In this document: positions 43,075 to 51,867 of the stretch, piece by piece | How positions within the stretch are numbered: the first letter of the stretch is position 1 | Layout of the letters: each line of letters begins with the position of its first letter | Source of the DNA: Streptomyces sp. NRRL F-5123 | GTDB lineage: Bacteria; Actinomycetota; Actinomycetes; Streptomycetales; Streptomycetaceae | NCBI RefSeq assembly: GCF_000721495.1 | Contig: NZ_JOHY01000015.1 | Span: forward strand, 57,289-121,288 | DNA length: 64,000 bases | Reading direction: 5' to 3' | Made by a program: the position numbers and the translations under genes | Notes under the pieces: model-generated | Seen by the model: the letters and a program-made list of their open reading frames with translations, nothing else | What the model was told of the DNA's origin: nothing | Database searches by the model: none

Positions 43075-44406
43075 ATGGAGATCCCTGTCTCTCGACGTAC
43101 CTTGTCCCGGCGGACCCTGCTCGGCATGGCCGCCGGCCTGCCGGTCTCGGCGGCGCTGACGGCCTGCGGCTCCTCCGGTCCCGGCGGCGGCAACGTCGGC
43201 GCCACCTACTGGTACCTGAGCAGTCAGCCTCAGGAAGGCGTGAGGGCCCGCGCGGTGAAGGCTTTCAACAAGGCCCACCCCAAGGCGCAGATAAAGGACA
43301 CGACCTTCCAGAACGACGCGTACAAGACGAAGATCAAGACCGCCATCGGCGCCGGGCAGGCGCCCACCATCATCTACGGCTGGGGCGGCGGGACGCTGCG
43401 CACCTACGTGGAGGCGGGTCAGGTCGAGGACCTCACCTCGTGGTTCGGCGAGCACTCCGAGGTCAAGAAGCGGGTGTTCCCGACCTCGTTCGGCGCGGCT
43501 ACCGTCAACGGCAAGATCTACGCGATGCCGTGCGAGTGCGTGCAGCCGATCATCCTCTACTACAACAAGAGGCTCTTCGAGCAGGTCGGCGTGAACCCGC
43601 CGCAGTCCTGGGACGACATCATGGCGCTGGTGCCCAGGTTCAACGCGAAGGGCATCGCACCGTTCGCCCTGGGCGGTCAGTCCCAGTGGACGAACATGAT
43701 GTGGCTGGAATTCCTGTTCGACCGCATCGGCGGACCCGAGGTGTTCCAGGCCGTCGTCGAGGGCGAGAAGAACGCCTGGTCCAACCCGGCCGCCATCACC
43801 GCGCTGACCAAGGTGCAGGAGCTGGTCAGGGCCAACGGGTTCATCAAGGGCTTCTCCTCGATCACAGCGGACTCCAACGCCGACCAGGCGCTGCTGTACA
43901 CCGGCAAGGCCGCGATGATGCTGCACGGCGCCTGGTCGTACGGCATCCAGCAGGCCGACGGCGGGGACTTCGTCTCCAGCGGCGGGCTGGGCTACATGAA
44001 CTTCCCGCCCGTCGAAGGCGGCAAGGGCGATCCGAGCAACAGCTTCGGCAACCCCGCCCAGTACCTGTCCATCTCCTCGAAGGCCAGTGACGAGGAGAAG
44101 AAGGTCGCCAAGGAGTTCTTCGCCAACGGCGTCCTGCAGGACGCCGAGGTGAAGCAGTGGATCGACATCGGTTCGGTGCCGATCCGGCTGGGCACCGAGA
44201 AGTTGCTGGCCGCCTCCAAGAGTGCGGATTTCCTGCAACTCACCTACGACATCGCCACCAAGGCCAAGGCGTTCGGCCAGTCCTGGGACCAGGCGCTCAG
44301 CCCGATGGCCGCCGAGACGCTGCTGGACAACATCTCGAAGTTGTTCCAGCTGTCCGTCTCGCCCGAGCAGTTCGCCGGCAACCTCAACGCGGTCCTCGGC
44401 AAATGA
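43075..44406 (+). CDS. bxlE: Xylobiose ABC transporter solute-binding lipoprotein
   Basis: 443 aa. ATG 43075 has GGAGA 5 nt upstream. Twin-arginine-like signal (SRRTLSRRTLLGMAAGLPVS) and lipobox AALTAC with Cys at about 32. This is a family 1 extracellular binding protein with the usual features: NGKIYAMPCECVQPIILYYN, KRLFEQVGVNPPQSWDDIMA, WLEFLFDRIGG, MMLHGAWSYGIQ. It binds the sugar outside and delivers it to BxlF and BxlG. No ATPase gene is in the cluster; Streptomyces importers of this class share the ATPase MsiK, encoded elsewhere. Confidence 0.9.
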   Translation: MEIPVSRRTLSRRTLLGMAAGLPVSAALTACGSSGPGGGNVGATYWYLSSQPQEGVRARAVKAFNKAHPKAQIKDTTFQNDAYKTKIKTAIGAGQAPTIIYGWGGGTLRTYVEAGQVEDLTSWFGEHSEVKKRVFPTSFGAATVNGKIYAMPCECVQPIILYYNKRLFEQVGVNPPQSWDDIMALVPRFNAKGIAPFALGGQSQWTNMMWLEFLFDRIGGPEVFQAVVEGEKNAWSNPAAITALTKVQELVRANGFIKGFSSITADSNADQALLYTGKAAMMLHGAWSYGIQQADGGDFVSSGGLGYMNFPPVEGGKGDPSNSFGNPAQYLSISSKASDEEKKVAKEFFANGVLQDAEVKQWIDIGSVPIRLGTEKLLAASKSADFLQLTYDIATKAKAFGQSWDQALSPMAAETLLDNISKLFQLSVSPEQFAGNLNAVLGK

Positions 44407-45305
44407 GCGCCCTCACCAGCCATCCGCAGCGTCGCGGACCGCGCAGCATCCTGCCGTGGTTGGCGGCGCCGGCGCTGGTGGTCTTCGTCTGCTTCGCCGT
44501 GGTTCCCCTCGTCGGCGTCCTCGTGCTGAGCTTCACCACATGGGACGGGATCGGTGCCATCCACGCGTCCGGACTGACCAGCTGGCGTACGGTCCTCTCC
44601 GACCCCGGGCTGCCGCACGCACTCCGGGTGACGTTCCTCGTGATGATCGCGTCCTGGGCCGTTCAGACCCCCCTGAGCATCCTGCTCGGCACCTTCCTGG
44701 CCGGCCGCCCGCGCTACCGTGCGGCGCTGGGCGTGGTGTACTTCATCCCCCTGCTGCTCAGCTCCGCGGCGATCGCGGTCGCGTACAAGGCCCTGCTGGA
44801 CCCCAATTTCGGCCTGGGCGCCGGGCTGAAGATCGGGGCGCTCAGCAAGGACTGGCTGGGCAGGCCCGGGCTCGCATTCGGTGTCATCGTCTTCGTCGTC
44901 TCCTGGCAGTTCATCCCGTTCCACTCGCTGATCTACCAGGCCGGGGTCCAGCAGATTCCGAAGTCCCTCTACGAGGCGGCGCAGTTGGACGGAGCCGGGC
45001 GGATCCGGCAGTTCTTCAGCATCACGCTGCCCCAACTGAAATACACCGTCATCACCTCGTCCACGCTGATGGTGGTCGGATCGCTGACCTTCTTCGACCT
45101 CATCTGGGTCCTGACCGAGGGCGGCCCCGGAGACGCCACCCGGGTTCTCGCGCTGGACATGTACAAGCGGGGATGGCGGGGCAGCCAGATGGGGCCGGCC
45201 AGCGCCATCGCGACCATCCTGGTCCTGATCGGCCTCGCCCTCGCCCTGCTGCTGCGCCGGCTCGGAGGCCGGGACGCCGGTGAGAGCCAACTCGAGGGGG
45301 CCTGA
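44403..45305 (+). CDS. bxlF: ABC transporter permease (MalF-like)
   Basis: 300 aa, six predicted transmembrane segments (LPWLAAPALVVFVCFAVVPL first). The EAA loop reads SLYEAAQLDGAGRIRQFFSI, the contact site for the ATPase. ATG 44403 overlaps the bxlE stop by 4 nt (ATGA), so translation is coupled. It partners bxlG to form the membrane channel for xylobiose-type sugars. Confidence 0.9.
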   Translation: MSALTSHPQRRGPRSILPWLAAPALVVFVCFAVVPLVGVLVLSFTTWDGIGAIHASGLTSWRTVLSDPGLPHALRVTFLVMIASWAVQTPLSILLGTFLAGRPRYRAALGVVYFIPLLLSSAAIAVAYKALLDPNFGLGAGLKIGALSKDWLGRPGLAFGVIVFVVSWQFIPFHSLIYQAGVQQIPKSLYEAAQLDGAGRIRQFFSITLPQLKYTVITSSTLMVVGSLTFFDLIWVLTEGGPGDATRVLALDMYKRGWRGSQMGPASAIATILVLIGLALALLLRRLGGRDAGESQLEGA

Positions 45306-45306
45306 C

Positions 45307-46203
45307 GTGACCACCACGCTCACCAGGACGCAGCATCCGGAGAAGGACGCCCGCCACGAGCGGCGACGCCCCTCCCGCACGGCGGCCGGCCGGCACAACT
45401 GGACCGCCGGCCTGGCCGGTTGGGTCTGGCTCGTCGTCGTCGTCATACCCCTGTACTGGATTCTCATCACCAGTCTCAAGGCCCAGAGCCGCTACTACGC
45501 GAGCAACCCGCTGGTGCCCTCGAGCGACCCCACGCTGGCCAACTACCGGCTGGTCATCGAGTCCGACTTCATCCGCTATTTTGCGAACAGCGTCGTGGTC
45601 ACCGTCGGCGCCGTGGTGCCGGCGGTCGCCTTCTCCATCATGGCCGCCTACGCGATCGTACGCGGCTGGCGCATGCGGGTCCTGCGCGCGATGAACGGGC
45701 TGTTCCTCATGGGGCTGGCCATCCCGCTGCAGGCGACGGTGATCCCGGTCTACCTGATCATCATCAAGCTGAGGTTGTACGACAGCCTGCTGGCGCTGAT
45801 CCTCCCGTCGATGGCTTTCGCCATCCCGCTGTCCGTGCTGGTGCTCGCCAACTTCGTCCGCGACATCCCCAAGGAACTGTTCGACTCGATGCGGGTCGAC
45901 GGCGCCGGTGAGTGGACGACACTGTGGCGACTGGCGGTACCGCTCACCCGCCCGGCCGTCCTCACCGTGACCATCTTCAACGGACTGACCATCTGGAACG
46001 GGTTCCTGCTGCCACTGGTCCTCACCCAGAGCCCCGGCCGCCGGACCCTGCCGCTCGCGCTGTGGTCCTTCCAGGGCCAGTACGGCGTCAACGTCCCCGC
46101 CGTTCTCGCAGCCGTCGTCCTCACCACACTGCCCGTCCTGGTCCTGTACGCGTTCGGCCGCCGGCAGCTGCTCAGCGGTCTGACCGCCGGATTCAGCCGT
46201 TGA
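45307..46203 (+). CDS. bxlG: ABC transporter permease (MalG-like)
   Basis: 298 aa from GTG 45307, one base after the bxlF stop. Six transmembrane segments, starting with VWLVVVVIPLYWILITSLKA. The EAA-type loop is ELFDSMRVDGAGEWTTLWRL, and the helix ends NGFLLPLVLTQSPGRRTLPL, as in family members. With bxlF it forms the sugar channel. Confidence 0.9.
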   Translation: MTTTLTRTQHPEKDARHERRRPSRTAAGRHNWTAGLAGWVWLVVVVIPLYWILITSLKAQSRYYASNPLVPSSDPTLANYRLVIESDFIRYFANSVVVTVGAVVPAVAFSIMAAYAIVRGWRMRVLRAMNGLFLMGLAIPLQATVIPVYLIIIKLRLYDSLLALILPSMAFAIPLSVLVLANFVRDIPKELFDSMRVDGAGEWTTLWRLAVPLTRPAVLTVTIFNGLTIWNGFLLPLVLTQSPGRRTLPLALWSFQGQYGVNVPAVLAAVVLTTLPVLVLYAFGRRQLLSGLTAGFSR

Positions 46204-46253
46204 TCGGCACGCGGACCGGGCCCGACGGGCGCCGGAGGAAAGGGAACGCCACC

Positions 46254-48623
46254 GTGGCCGTGGAGACCACCCCCGAAATGCCCCTCTGGAACGATCCCAC
46301 CCTTCCCGCCACCACCAGGGTCGACGCCCTGATCGACGCGATGACCCTTCAGGAGAAGACCGGCCAGCTGTTCGGCGTGTGGGTCGGCGCCTCCGACCAG
46401 GGCGGCGAAGTGGCGCCCCACCAGCACGACATGGAGGAGGCCGTCGACCTCGACGCGCTGCTGCCCACCGGACTCGGTCAGTTGACGCGTCCCTTCGGCA
46501 CCGTCCCCGTCGATCCCGCCCTCGGTGCCCTCTCCCTGGCCCGCACCCAGGCTCGCATCGCCTCGGCGAACCGTTTCGGCATCCCCGCTCTGGCGCATGA
46601 CGAGTGCCTGGCCGGGTTCGCCGCCTGGGGCGCGACGGCCTATCCCGTTCCGCTGTCCTGGGGCGCCACCTTCGACCCGGACACGGTGCGCCGCATGGCA
46701 GCCGCCATCGGCCGCGACATGCGGTCCGTCGGCGTCCACCAGGGCCTCGCACCCGTCCTCGACGTCGTACGCGACGCCCGCTGGGGCCGGGTGGAGGAGA
46801 CCATCGGCGAGGACCCCTACCTCGTCGGCAGCATCGGTACGGCGTACGTGCAAGGCCTCGAGTCCGCCGGTGTCGTCGCCACCCTCAAGCACCTCGTCGG
46901 CTACTCGGCCTCACGTGCCGGCCGCAACCTCGCCCCCTCCTCCATGGGCCCGCGCGAACGCGCCGACGTCCTGCTGCCCCCCTTCGAGATGGCCATCCGC
47001 GAGGGCGGCGCCCGCTCGGTGATGAACGCCTACACCGACACCGACGGCATGCCCTCCGCAGCCGACGAGGACCTGCTCACCGGACTGCTGCGCGACACCT
47101 GGGGCTTCGACGGCACCGTCGTCGCCGACTACTTCGCCATCGCCTTCCTGAAGACCCTGCACGGCGTCGCAGCCGACTGGGCCGAAGCCGCCGGCACCGC
47201 ACTCGCGGCGGGAATCGACGTCGAACTGCCCAACGTCAAGACTTTCGGCACCCCCCTCGTGCAGGCCGTCACCGAGGGCCGCGTACCGGAAGAGCTCATC
47301 GACCGTGCCTTGCGCCACGTCCTCGTCCAGAAGGCGGCGCTCGGCCTACTGGACCCCGAGTGGAGCCCGAAGCCGGCCGCGCTCGACGGCGCAGATCCCG
47401 ACGACCCGGAGGCGCTGCGCGGCACGGTCGACCTGGACCGGCCCGAGAACCGTCAACTGGCCCGCGAGATCGCCGAGAAGGCGATCGTCCTGCTCACCAA
47501 CGACGGCACCTTGCCGCTCGCCGGGCCCCGCCGTATCGCCCTGATCGGCCCCAACGCGACCGAGCCCACTGCGGTGCTGGGCTGCTACTCCTTCCCTCAG
47601 CACATCGGCGTCCGCCACCCCGGCACCCCGGTCGGCATCGAGCTGCCCACGCTTGTCGACACTCTCGCCGTCGAGTTCCCCGACGCCGAGATCACGGTCG
47701 CCCGCGGTACCGGAATCGACGACGGAGACCTATCCGGCATCCCCGAGGCCGCCCAGGCGGCACGCGAGGCCGACGTCGCTGTGGTGGTGCTCGGCGACCG
47801 CTCCGGGCTGTTCGGGCGGGGCACGAGCGGCGAGGGCTGCGATGCCGAAGCACTGGTCCTGCCCGGTGGGCAGCAGCACCTCCTCGACACCCTGCTCGAT
47901 CTGGACACGCCCGTGGTCACGGTGCTGCTCGCGGGACGGCCGTATGCCCTCGGCCGCGCCGTGGAGGAGTCCGCCGCGATCGTGCAGTCCTTCTTCCCGG
48001 GGGAGGAGGGAACTCATGCGATCGCCGGGGTTCTCAGCGGCCGTGTCAATACCTCCGGTCGCCTCCCGGTGAGCGTGCCGCGCGGCCCCGGCTCCCAGCC
48101 GACCTCGTACCTCGGTGCGCGGCTCGCGCACGCCAGCGAGGTGTCCAACGTCGACCCGACCCCGGCGTTCGCCTTCGGCCACGGTCTGTCCTACACGGAG
48201 TTCGACTGGAGCGACCTGACCGTGGACACCCAGGAGGCCCCGACGGACGGAGAGTTCACCCTCGCCCTCACCGTGCGCAACACCGGCGACCGGTCGGGCA
48301 CCGAGGTCGTCCAGCTCTACCTGCACGACCCGGTCGCCTCCGTCGTCCAGCCGGTGCAGCGCCTCGTCGGCTACACCCGCCTCGAACTGGAGCCGGGCGA
48401 GGCCCGCCGCGTTCGTGTCGCGGTACCGGCCGACCTCGCATCGTTCACCGGCCACGACGGGCGGCGCGTCGTCGAACCGGGCGCACTGGAAATACGGTTG
48501 GCAGCCTCCAGCGCGGATGCGCGCCTGACGGCCAGGGTCACGCTGACCGGAGCCAAACGGCACGTGGACCACACGCGGCGCCTCCATGCCACATTCGGGC
48601 AGGAGCCGGTGGGGCGGGCCTGA
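46254..48623 (+). CDS. bxlA: Intracellular GH3 beta-xylosidase
   Basis: 789 aa. GTG 46254 lies behind AAAGGGA. No signal peptide, so it acts in the cytoplasm on imported xylobiose or xylo-oligosaccharides. GH3 N-domain: AHDECLAGFAAWGATAYPVP, GRVEETIGEDPYLVGSIGTA, KHLVGYSASRAGRN. The likely nucleophile is D292 in GTVVADYFAIAF (GxVxSDY type). The C-domain has EKAIVLLTNDGTLPLAGPR and GTEVVQLYLHDP, and ends with a fibronectin-III-like domain (SFTGHDGRRVVEPG). It is the last gene of bxlEFGA, 50 nt after bxlG. Confidence 0.9.
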   Translation: MAVETTPEMPLWNDPTLPATTRVDALIDAMTLQEKTGQLFGVWVGASDQGGEVAPHQHDMEEAVDLDALLPTGLGQLTRPFGTVPVDPALGALSLARTQARIASANRFGIPALAHDECLAGFAAWGATAYPVPLSWGATFDPDTVRRMAAAIGRDMRSVGVHQGLAPVLDVVRDARWGRVEETIGEDPYLVGSIGTAYVQGLESAGVVATLKHLVGYSASRAGRNLAPSSMGPRERADVLLPPFEMAIREGGARSVMNAYTDTDGMPSAADEDLLTGLLRDTWGFDGTVVADYFAIAFLKTLHGVAADWAEAAGTALAAGIDVELPNVKTFGTPLVQAVTEGRVPEELIDRALRHVLVQKAALGLLDPEWSPKPAALDGADPDDPEALRGTVDLDRPENRQLAREIAEKAIVLLTNDGTLPLAGPRRIALIGPNATEPTAVLGCYSFPQHIGVRHPGTPVGIELPTLVDTLAVEFPDAEITVARGTGIDDGDLSGIPEAAQAAREADVAVVVLGDRSGLFGRGTSGEGCDAEALVLPGGQQHLLDTLLDLDTPVVTVLLAGRPYALGRAVEESAAIVQSFFPGEEGTHAIAGVLSGRVNTSGRLPVSVPRGPGSQPTSYLGARLAHASEVSNVDPTPAFAFGHGLSYTEFDWSDLTVDTQEAPTDGEFTLALTVRNTGDRSGTEVVQLYLHDPVASVVQPVQRLVGYTRLELEPGEARRVRVAVPADLASFTGHDGRRVVEPGALEIRLAASSADARLTARVTLTGAKRHVDHTRRLHATFGQEPVGRA

Positions 48624-48627
48624 CCAG

Positions 48628-48672
48628 GGTGTGCGCAGCGTCCGTCGCAACGGCGGCGCCGCTGCGCACACC
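48628..48672 (+). terminator. Hairpin after bxlA
   Basis: 13-bp inverted repeat GGTGTGCGCAGCG and complement with a 19-nt loop, starting 4 nt after the stop. It lies between convergent genes. Confidence 0.55.
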
Positions 48673-48767
48673 GGGCCGTGCGTCGGCGCCGCCTTCGCCG
48701 TCTGTGCGGCGGCTTCCGGCGCCCGGAGCCCATGCTCGTCCCCGGTGTCCGACCGGAGCCGTGCAGC

Positions 48768-49955
48768 TCACAGAAGGCCGCGCCGGGCGAGGCAGCGCAT
48801 CAACGCTCGTACGCCGAACGTCCACGGTGCGGCCTGCTCGCTGGTGACCACGGTGTTGACGAGAGCACCGAGACGAGGGCTGGAGATCCGCACGATGTCG
48901 CCGTACTCGTGGGTGAAGCCCGCGCCGGGTGCGTGTCGGTCCTCGGTGGGGGCGAACAGGGTTCCGGTGAACAGCGCGAAACCGTCCGGGTACTGATGGT
49001 GCGAGCCGTGCGTGGCGGCCACCAGCTCCAGGATGTCGCGGCTGATCTCGCTCATGGAACTGCTGCCGTGCAGTACGTAGCCGTCCGTGCCGTCGATCCG
49101 CAGGTCGATGTCCAGCCCGCGTACGGTGTCGAGGCCGAAGCCGTCGTCGAGCAGGCGGACGAACGGGCCGATCGCGCACGACGCGTTGTTGTCCTTGGCA
49201 CGGGACAGCAGCAGCGCGCTGCGTCCCTCGACGTCGCGGAGGTTGACGTCGTTGCCGAGCGTGGCGCCGCGCACGCGGCCGCGCGAGTCCACGACGAGGA
49301 CGGCCTCGGGCTCGGGGTTGTTCCACACCGAGGCGCCGAGCACTCCGACGTCGGCTCCGGTGCCGACGGCGGACAGCACCGGGGCCTTGGTGAACACCTC
49401 CGGGTCCGGCCCGATGCCGACCTCCAGATACTGCGACCAGAGCCCTTCGGAGATCAGCAGTTCTCTGGCTTTGCCCGCCTCCGGCGATCCGGGACGGATA
49501 CCGTCGAGCGCGCCGCCCACCACCTGCCCGACGCGCTCGCGCACCCGGGCTGCCTGCGCCGGATCGCCGCCCGTGCGCTCCTCGATGACGCGCTCCAGCA
49601 GGCTCCGGGCGAAGGTGACGCCCGCGGCCTTGATCACCTGCAGATCGATGGGGGCCAGCAGATGCGGAACGTCACGGCGGTTGGCGGGGGCTTGCAGCAG
49701 TTCGTCCAGGCTCCAGGTGGATCCGCCGCCGGCCTCGCGGACGACCGCCGCCGCGTCGTCGCGTTCCAGCAGGTCGGAGACGGTGGGCGCGATGGACGTC
49801 AGGTCGACGACCTGCTCGCCGCGGACCGCGGCCACACACGGCCCGTCCCACTCCGGGGAGTGGACGCGTGCGACAAGGGCGGCCCGGTCGGCGTCCTCCG
49901 GCAGAACGGACGCGGCGGTGAGGACAGGGCGAGGACGCGCTGCTGCTGATTCCAT
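48768..49955 (-). CDS. FAH-fold sugar-acid dehydratase (XylX-like)
   Basis: 395 aa. ATG 49955 with AGGAG 10 nt upstream. C-terminal fumarylacetoacetate-hydrolase-like domain: IKAAGVTFARSLLERVIEER, EGLWSQYLEVGIGPDPEVFT, KAPVLSAVGTGADVGVLGAS, WNNPEPEAVLVVDSRGRVRG (metal-binding Glu residues in the ExE-type PEPEAVL and in the VGIGPDPE region), and GATLGNDVNLRDVEGRS. This subgroup includes the 2-keto-3-deoxy-D-xylonate or L-arabonate dehydratases that form alpha-ketoglutarate semialdehyde. It is 45 nt downstream of the IlvD/Edd dehydratase on the same strand and probably the next step of that pathway. Confidence 0.85.
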   Translation of the reverse strand: MESAAARPRPVLTAASVLPEDADRAALVARVHSPEWDGPCVAAVRGEQVVDLTSIAPTVSDLLERDDAAAVVREAGGGSTWSLDELLQAPANRRDVPHLLAPIDLQVIKAAGVTFARSLLERVIEERTGGDPAQAARVRERVGQVVGGALDGIRPGSPEAGKARELLISEGLWSQYLEVGIGPDPEVFTKAPVLSAVGTGADVGVLGASVWNNPEPEAVLVVDSRGRVRGATLGNDVNLRDVEGRSALLLSRAKDNNASCAIGPFVRLLDDGFGLDTVRGLDIDLRIDGTDGYVLHGSSSMSEISRDILELVAATHGSHHQYPDGFALFTGTLFAPTEDRHAPGAGFTHEYGDIVRISSPRLGALVNTVVTSEQAAPWTFGVRALMRCLARRGLL

Positions 49956-50000
49956 GATCGGTGTTCTCCTGGATTCGAGGGGCCGGTCTCCGGAGCGGGC

Positions 50001-51737
50001 TCAGTGGGAGTCGCGGGGAACCTCGTGGCCACGGCTTCCGCGCAGGAAACCGAAGTCGGCGCCCCGGTCGGCCTGTTCCACGTTCTGGGTGTAGAGCCAG
50101 GCGTAGCCGCCGGTGTGCCGCTCGGCGGGTGCCTGCCACGCTTTCTGCCGCCGGGTGAGCTCGGCGTCGTCCACGTCCAGGTTCAAGGTGCGGTTCGGGA
50201 CGTCGAGGACGACGGGGTCGCCGTCGCGCACCAGGGCGAGGGGTCCGCCGACGGCGGCCTCGGGCGCCACGTGCAGTACGACGGTGCCGTACCCCGTGCC
50301 GCTCATCCGGCCGTCGCAGATGCGCACCATGTCCGTGAGCCCGGCCTTCAACAGCTTGGCGGGCAGCGGGACGTTGGAGACTTCGGGCATGCCGGGGTAG
50401 CCCTTGGGACCGGCGTTGCGGATGACGATGACGGTGTTCTCGTCGACGTCGAGATCCGGGTCGTCGGCGACGGCGTGGTAGGCCTCGGGGGAGTCGAAGA
50501 CCCGTGCGGGGCCGCGGTGGGTGAGCAGGTTCGGTGACGCGGCGGACTGCTTGATCACGGCGCCGTCGGGGCACAGGTTGCCGCGCAGGACGGCGGTACC
50601 GGTGCCGGCCGGCTGGAAGGGGGCGTCGAGGCCGGTGATGACGTCGGTGTTGTAGTTCTCGGCGCTGCCGACGTTCTCGGCGATCCCGCGTCCGGTGACG
50701 GTGATCGGCTCGCCGTGCAGCAGCTCGCCGCGGAGCAGCTCGGCCATGACGGCGGGCAGCCCGCCCGCGTAGCAGAAGTCCTCCATGAGGTACTTGCCGC
50801 TGGGCATCAGGTTGACCAGGGTCGGCACCGCGCGGGCCAGCTCGTCGAAGTCCTCGAGGTCCAGGTCGACGCCGACGCGTCCGGCGATGGCGGTGAGATG
50901 GATGATGGCGTTGGTGGAGCCGCCTATGGCCGCGTTGACCCGGATGGCGTTCTCGAACGCCTCCCGGGTCAGGATCCGCGAGGGGCGCAGCTCCTCCTCC
51001 ACCATCCGCACGATGCGCTGCCCCGCCGACTGCGCGGTCTCCATCCGCCGGGAGTCGACCGCGGGCCAGGCCGCCGAGCCCGGCAGCTGCATGCCGAGCG
51101 CCTCGGCCATGCAGGCCATCGTGGAGGCGGTGCCCATGGTCATGCAATGGCCGTCGGAGCGCGCCATGCAGCCCTCGGCGAAGAAGCACTCCTCCTCGGT
51201 CATCCGGCCGGTCTTCAGGTCCTCCTCGAACTTCCACACGTGGGTGCCGGATCCCACGTCCTGGCCCCGGTACTTGCCGTTGAGCATCGGCCCGCCGGTG
51301 ACCATGACGGCGGGCAGGTCGACGCTGGCGGCGCCCATGAGCATGGCGGGTGTGGTCTTGTCGCAGCCGGACAGGAGTACGACGCCGTCGAGCGGGTTGG
51401 CCCGGATCAGCTCCTCGACCTCCATGGCCATGAGGTTGCGGTACAGCATGGCGGTGGGGCGCATCAGGGTCTCGCCGGTGGCCATGGTGGGGAACTGGAG
51501 CGGGAGGCCGCCGGCCTGCCACACACCGCGCTTGACGGCTTCGGCGACGCGGGTCAGGTGGGCGTTGCACGGGGCGAGTTCGGAGGCGCTGGTCGCGATG
51601 CCGATGACGGGGCGGCCGTCGAACACCTCGTGCCCGAGTCCCTGGTTGCGCATCCAGGAGCGGTACAGCATCCCGCTGCGGCCACTCGCACCGAACCATG
51701 CCTGGCTGCGACGGCTCGTGTGGTTCCCGTCGGTCAT
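50001..51737 (-). CDS. IlvD/Edd-family sugar-acid dehydratase (arabonate/xylonate type)
   Basis: 578 aa from ATG 51737 (AGGAG 7 nt upstream). Iron-sulfur dehydratase hallmarks: N in ELAPCNAHLTRVAEAVKRGV, VLLSGCDKTTPAMLMGAASV with a cluster-ligand Cys, FAEGCMARSDGHCMTMGTAS with the second and third Cys region, NAAIGGSTNAIIHLTAIAGR, and YPGMPEVSNV near the C-terminus. Length and GSTNAIIHL place it with the pentonate dehydratases rather than dihydroxy-acid dehydratase IlvD or Edd. It forms 2-keto-3-deoxy-pentonate from L-arabonate or D-xylonate. The order IlvD then FAH dehydratase matches Weimberg-type operons. Confidence 0.9.
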   Translation of the reverse strand: MTDGNHTSRRSQAWFGASGRSGMLYRSWMRNQGLGHEVFDGRPVIGIATSASELAPCNAHLTRVAEAVKRGVWQAGGLPLQFPTMATGETLMRPTAMLYRNLMAMEVEELIRANPLDGVVLLSGCDKTTPAMLMGAASVDLPAVMVTGGPMLNGKYRGQDVGSGTHVWKFEEDLKTGRMTEEECFFAEGCMARSDGHCMTMGTASTMACMAEALGMQLPGSAAWPAVDSRRMETAQSAGQRIVRMVEEELRPSRILTREAFENAIRVNAAIGGSTNAIIHLTAIAGRVGVDLDLEDFDELARAVPTLVNLMPSGKYLMEDFCYAGGLPAVMAELLRGELLHGEPITVTGRGIAENVGSAENYNTDVITGLDAPFQPAGTGTAVLRGNLCPDGAVIKQSAASPNLLTHRGPARVFDSPEAYHAVADDPDLDVDENTVIVIRNAGPKGYPGMPEVSNVPLPAKLLKAGLTDMVRICDGRMSGTGYGTVVLHVAPEAAVGGPLALVRDGDPVVLDVPNRTLNLDVDDAELTRRQKAWQAPAERHTGGYAWLYTQNVEQADRGADFGFLRGSRGHEVPRDSH

Positions 51738-51820
51738 GTGGGTACTCCTGTGCTCTCGCGTCGGCTGGTTCGCGGTGGGGCGGTGTCGGGCGGGGGCCCG
51801 CAGGCCGTAGCCTTGGGAGT

Positions 51821-51835
51821 AATCATTAAATGATT
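51821..51835. promoter_or_regulatory. 15-bp palindrome between the dehydratase and GntR genes
   Basis: AATCATTAAATGATT is a perfect inverted repeat with 7-bp arms around a central A. It is the most AT-rich point of an otherwise GC-rich gap, 33 nt before the regulator start and 84 nt before the dehydratase start. Probably the operator of the adjacent GntR-family protein. Confidence 0.65.
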
Positions 51836-51867
51836 CGATGAATGGCGTCCAGGGGAGAACAGAGATC

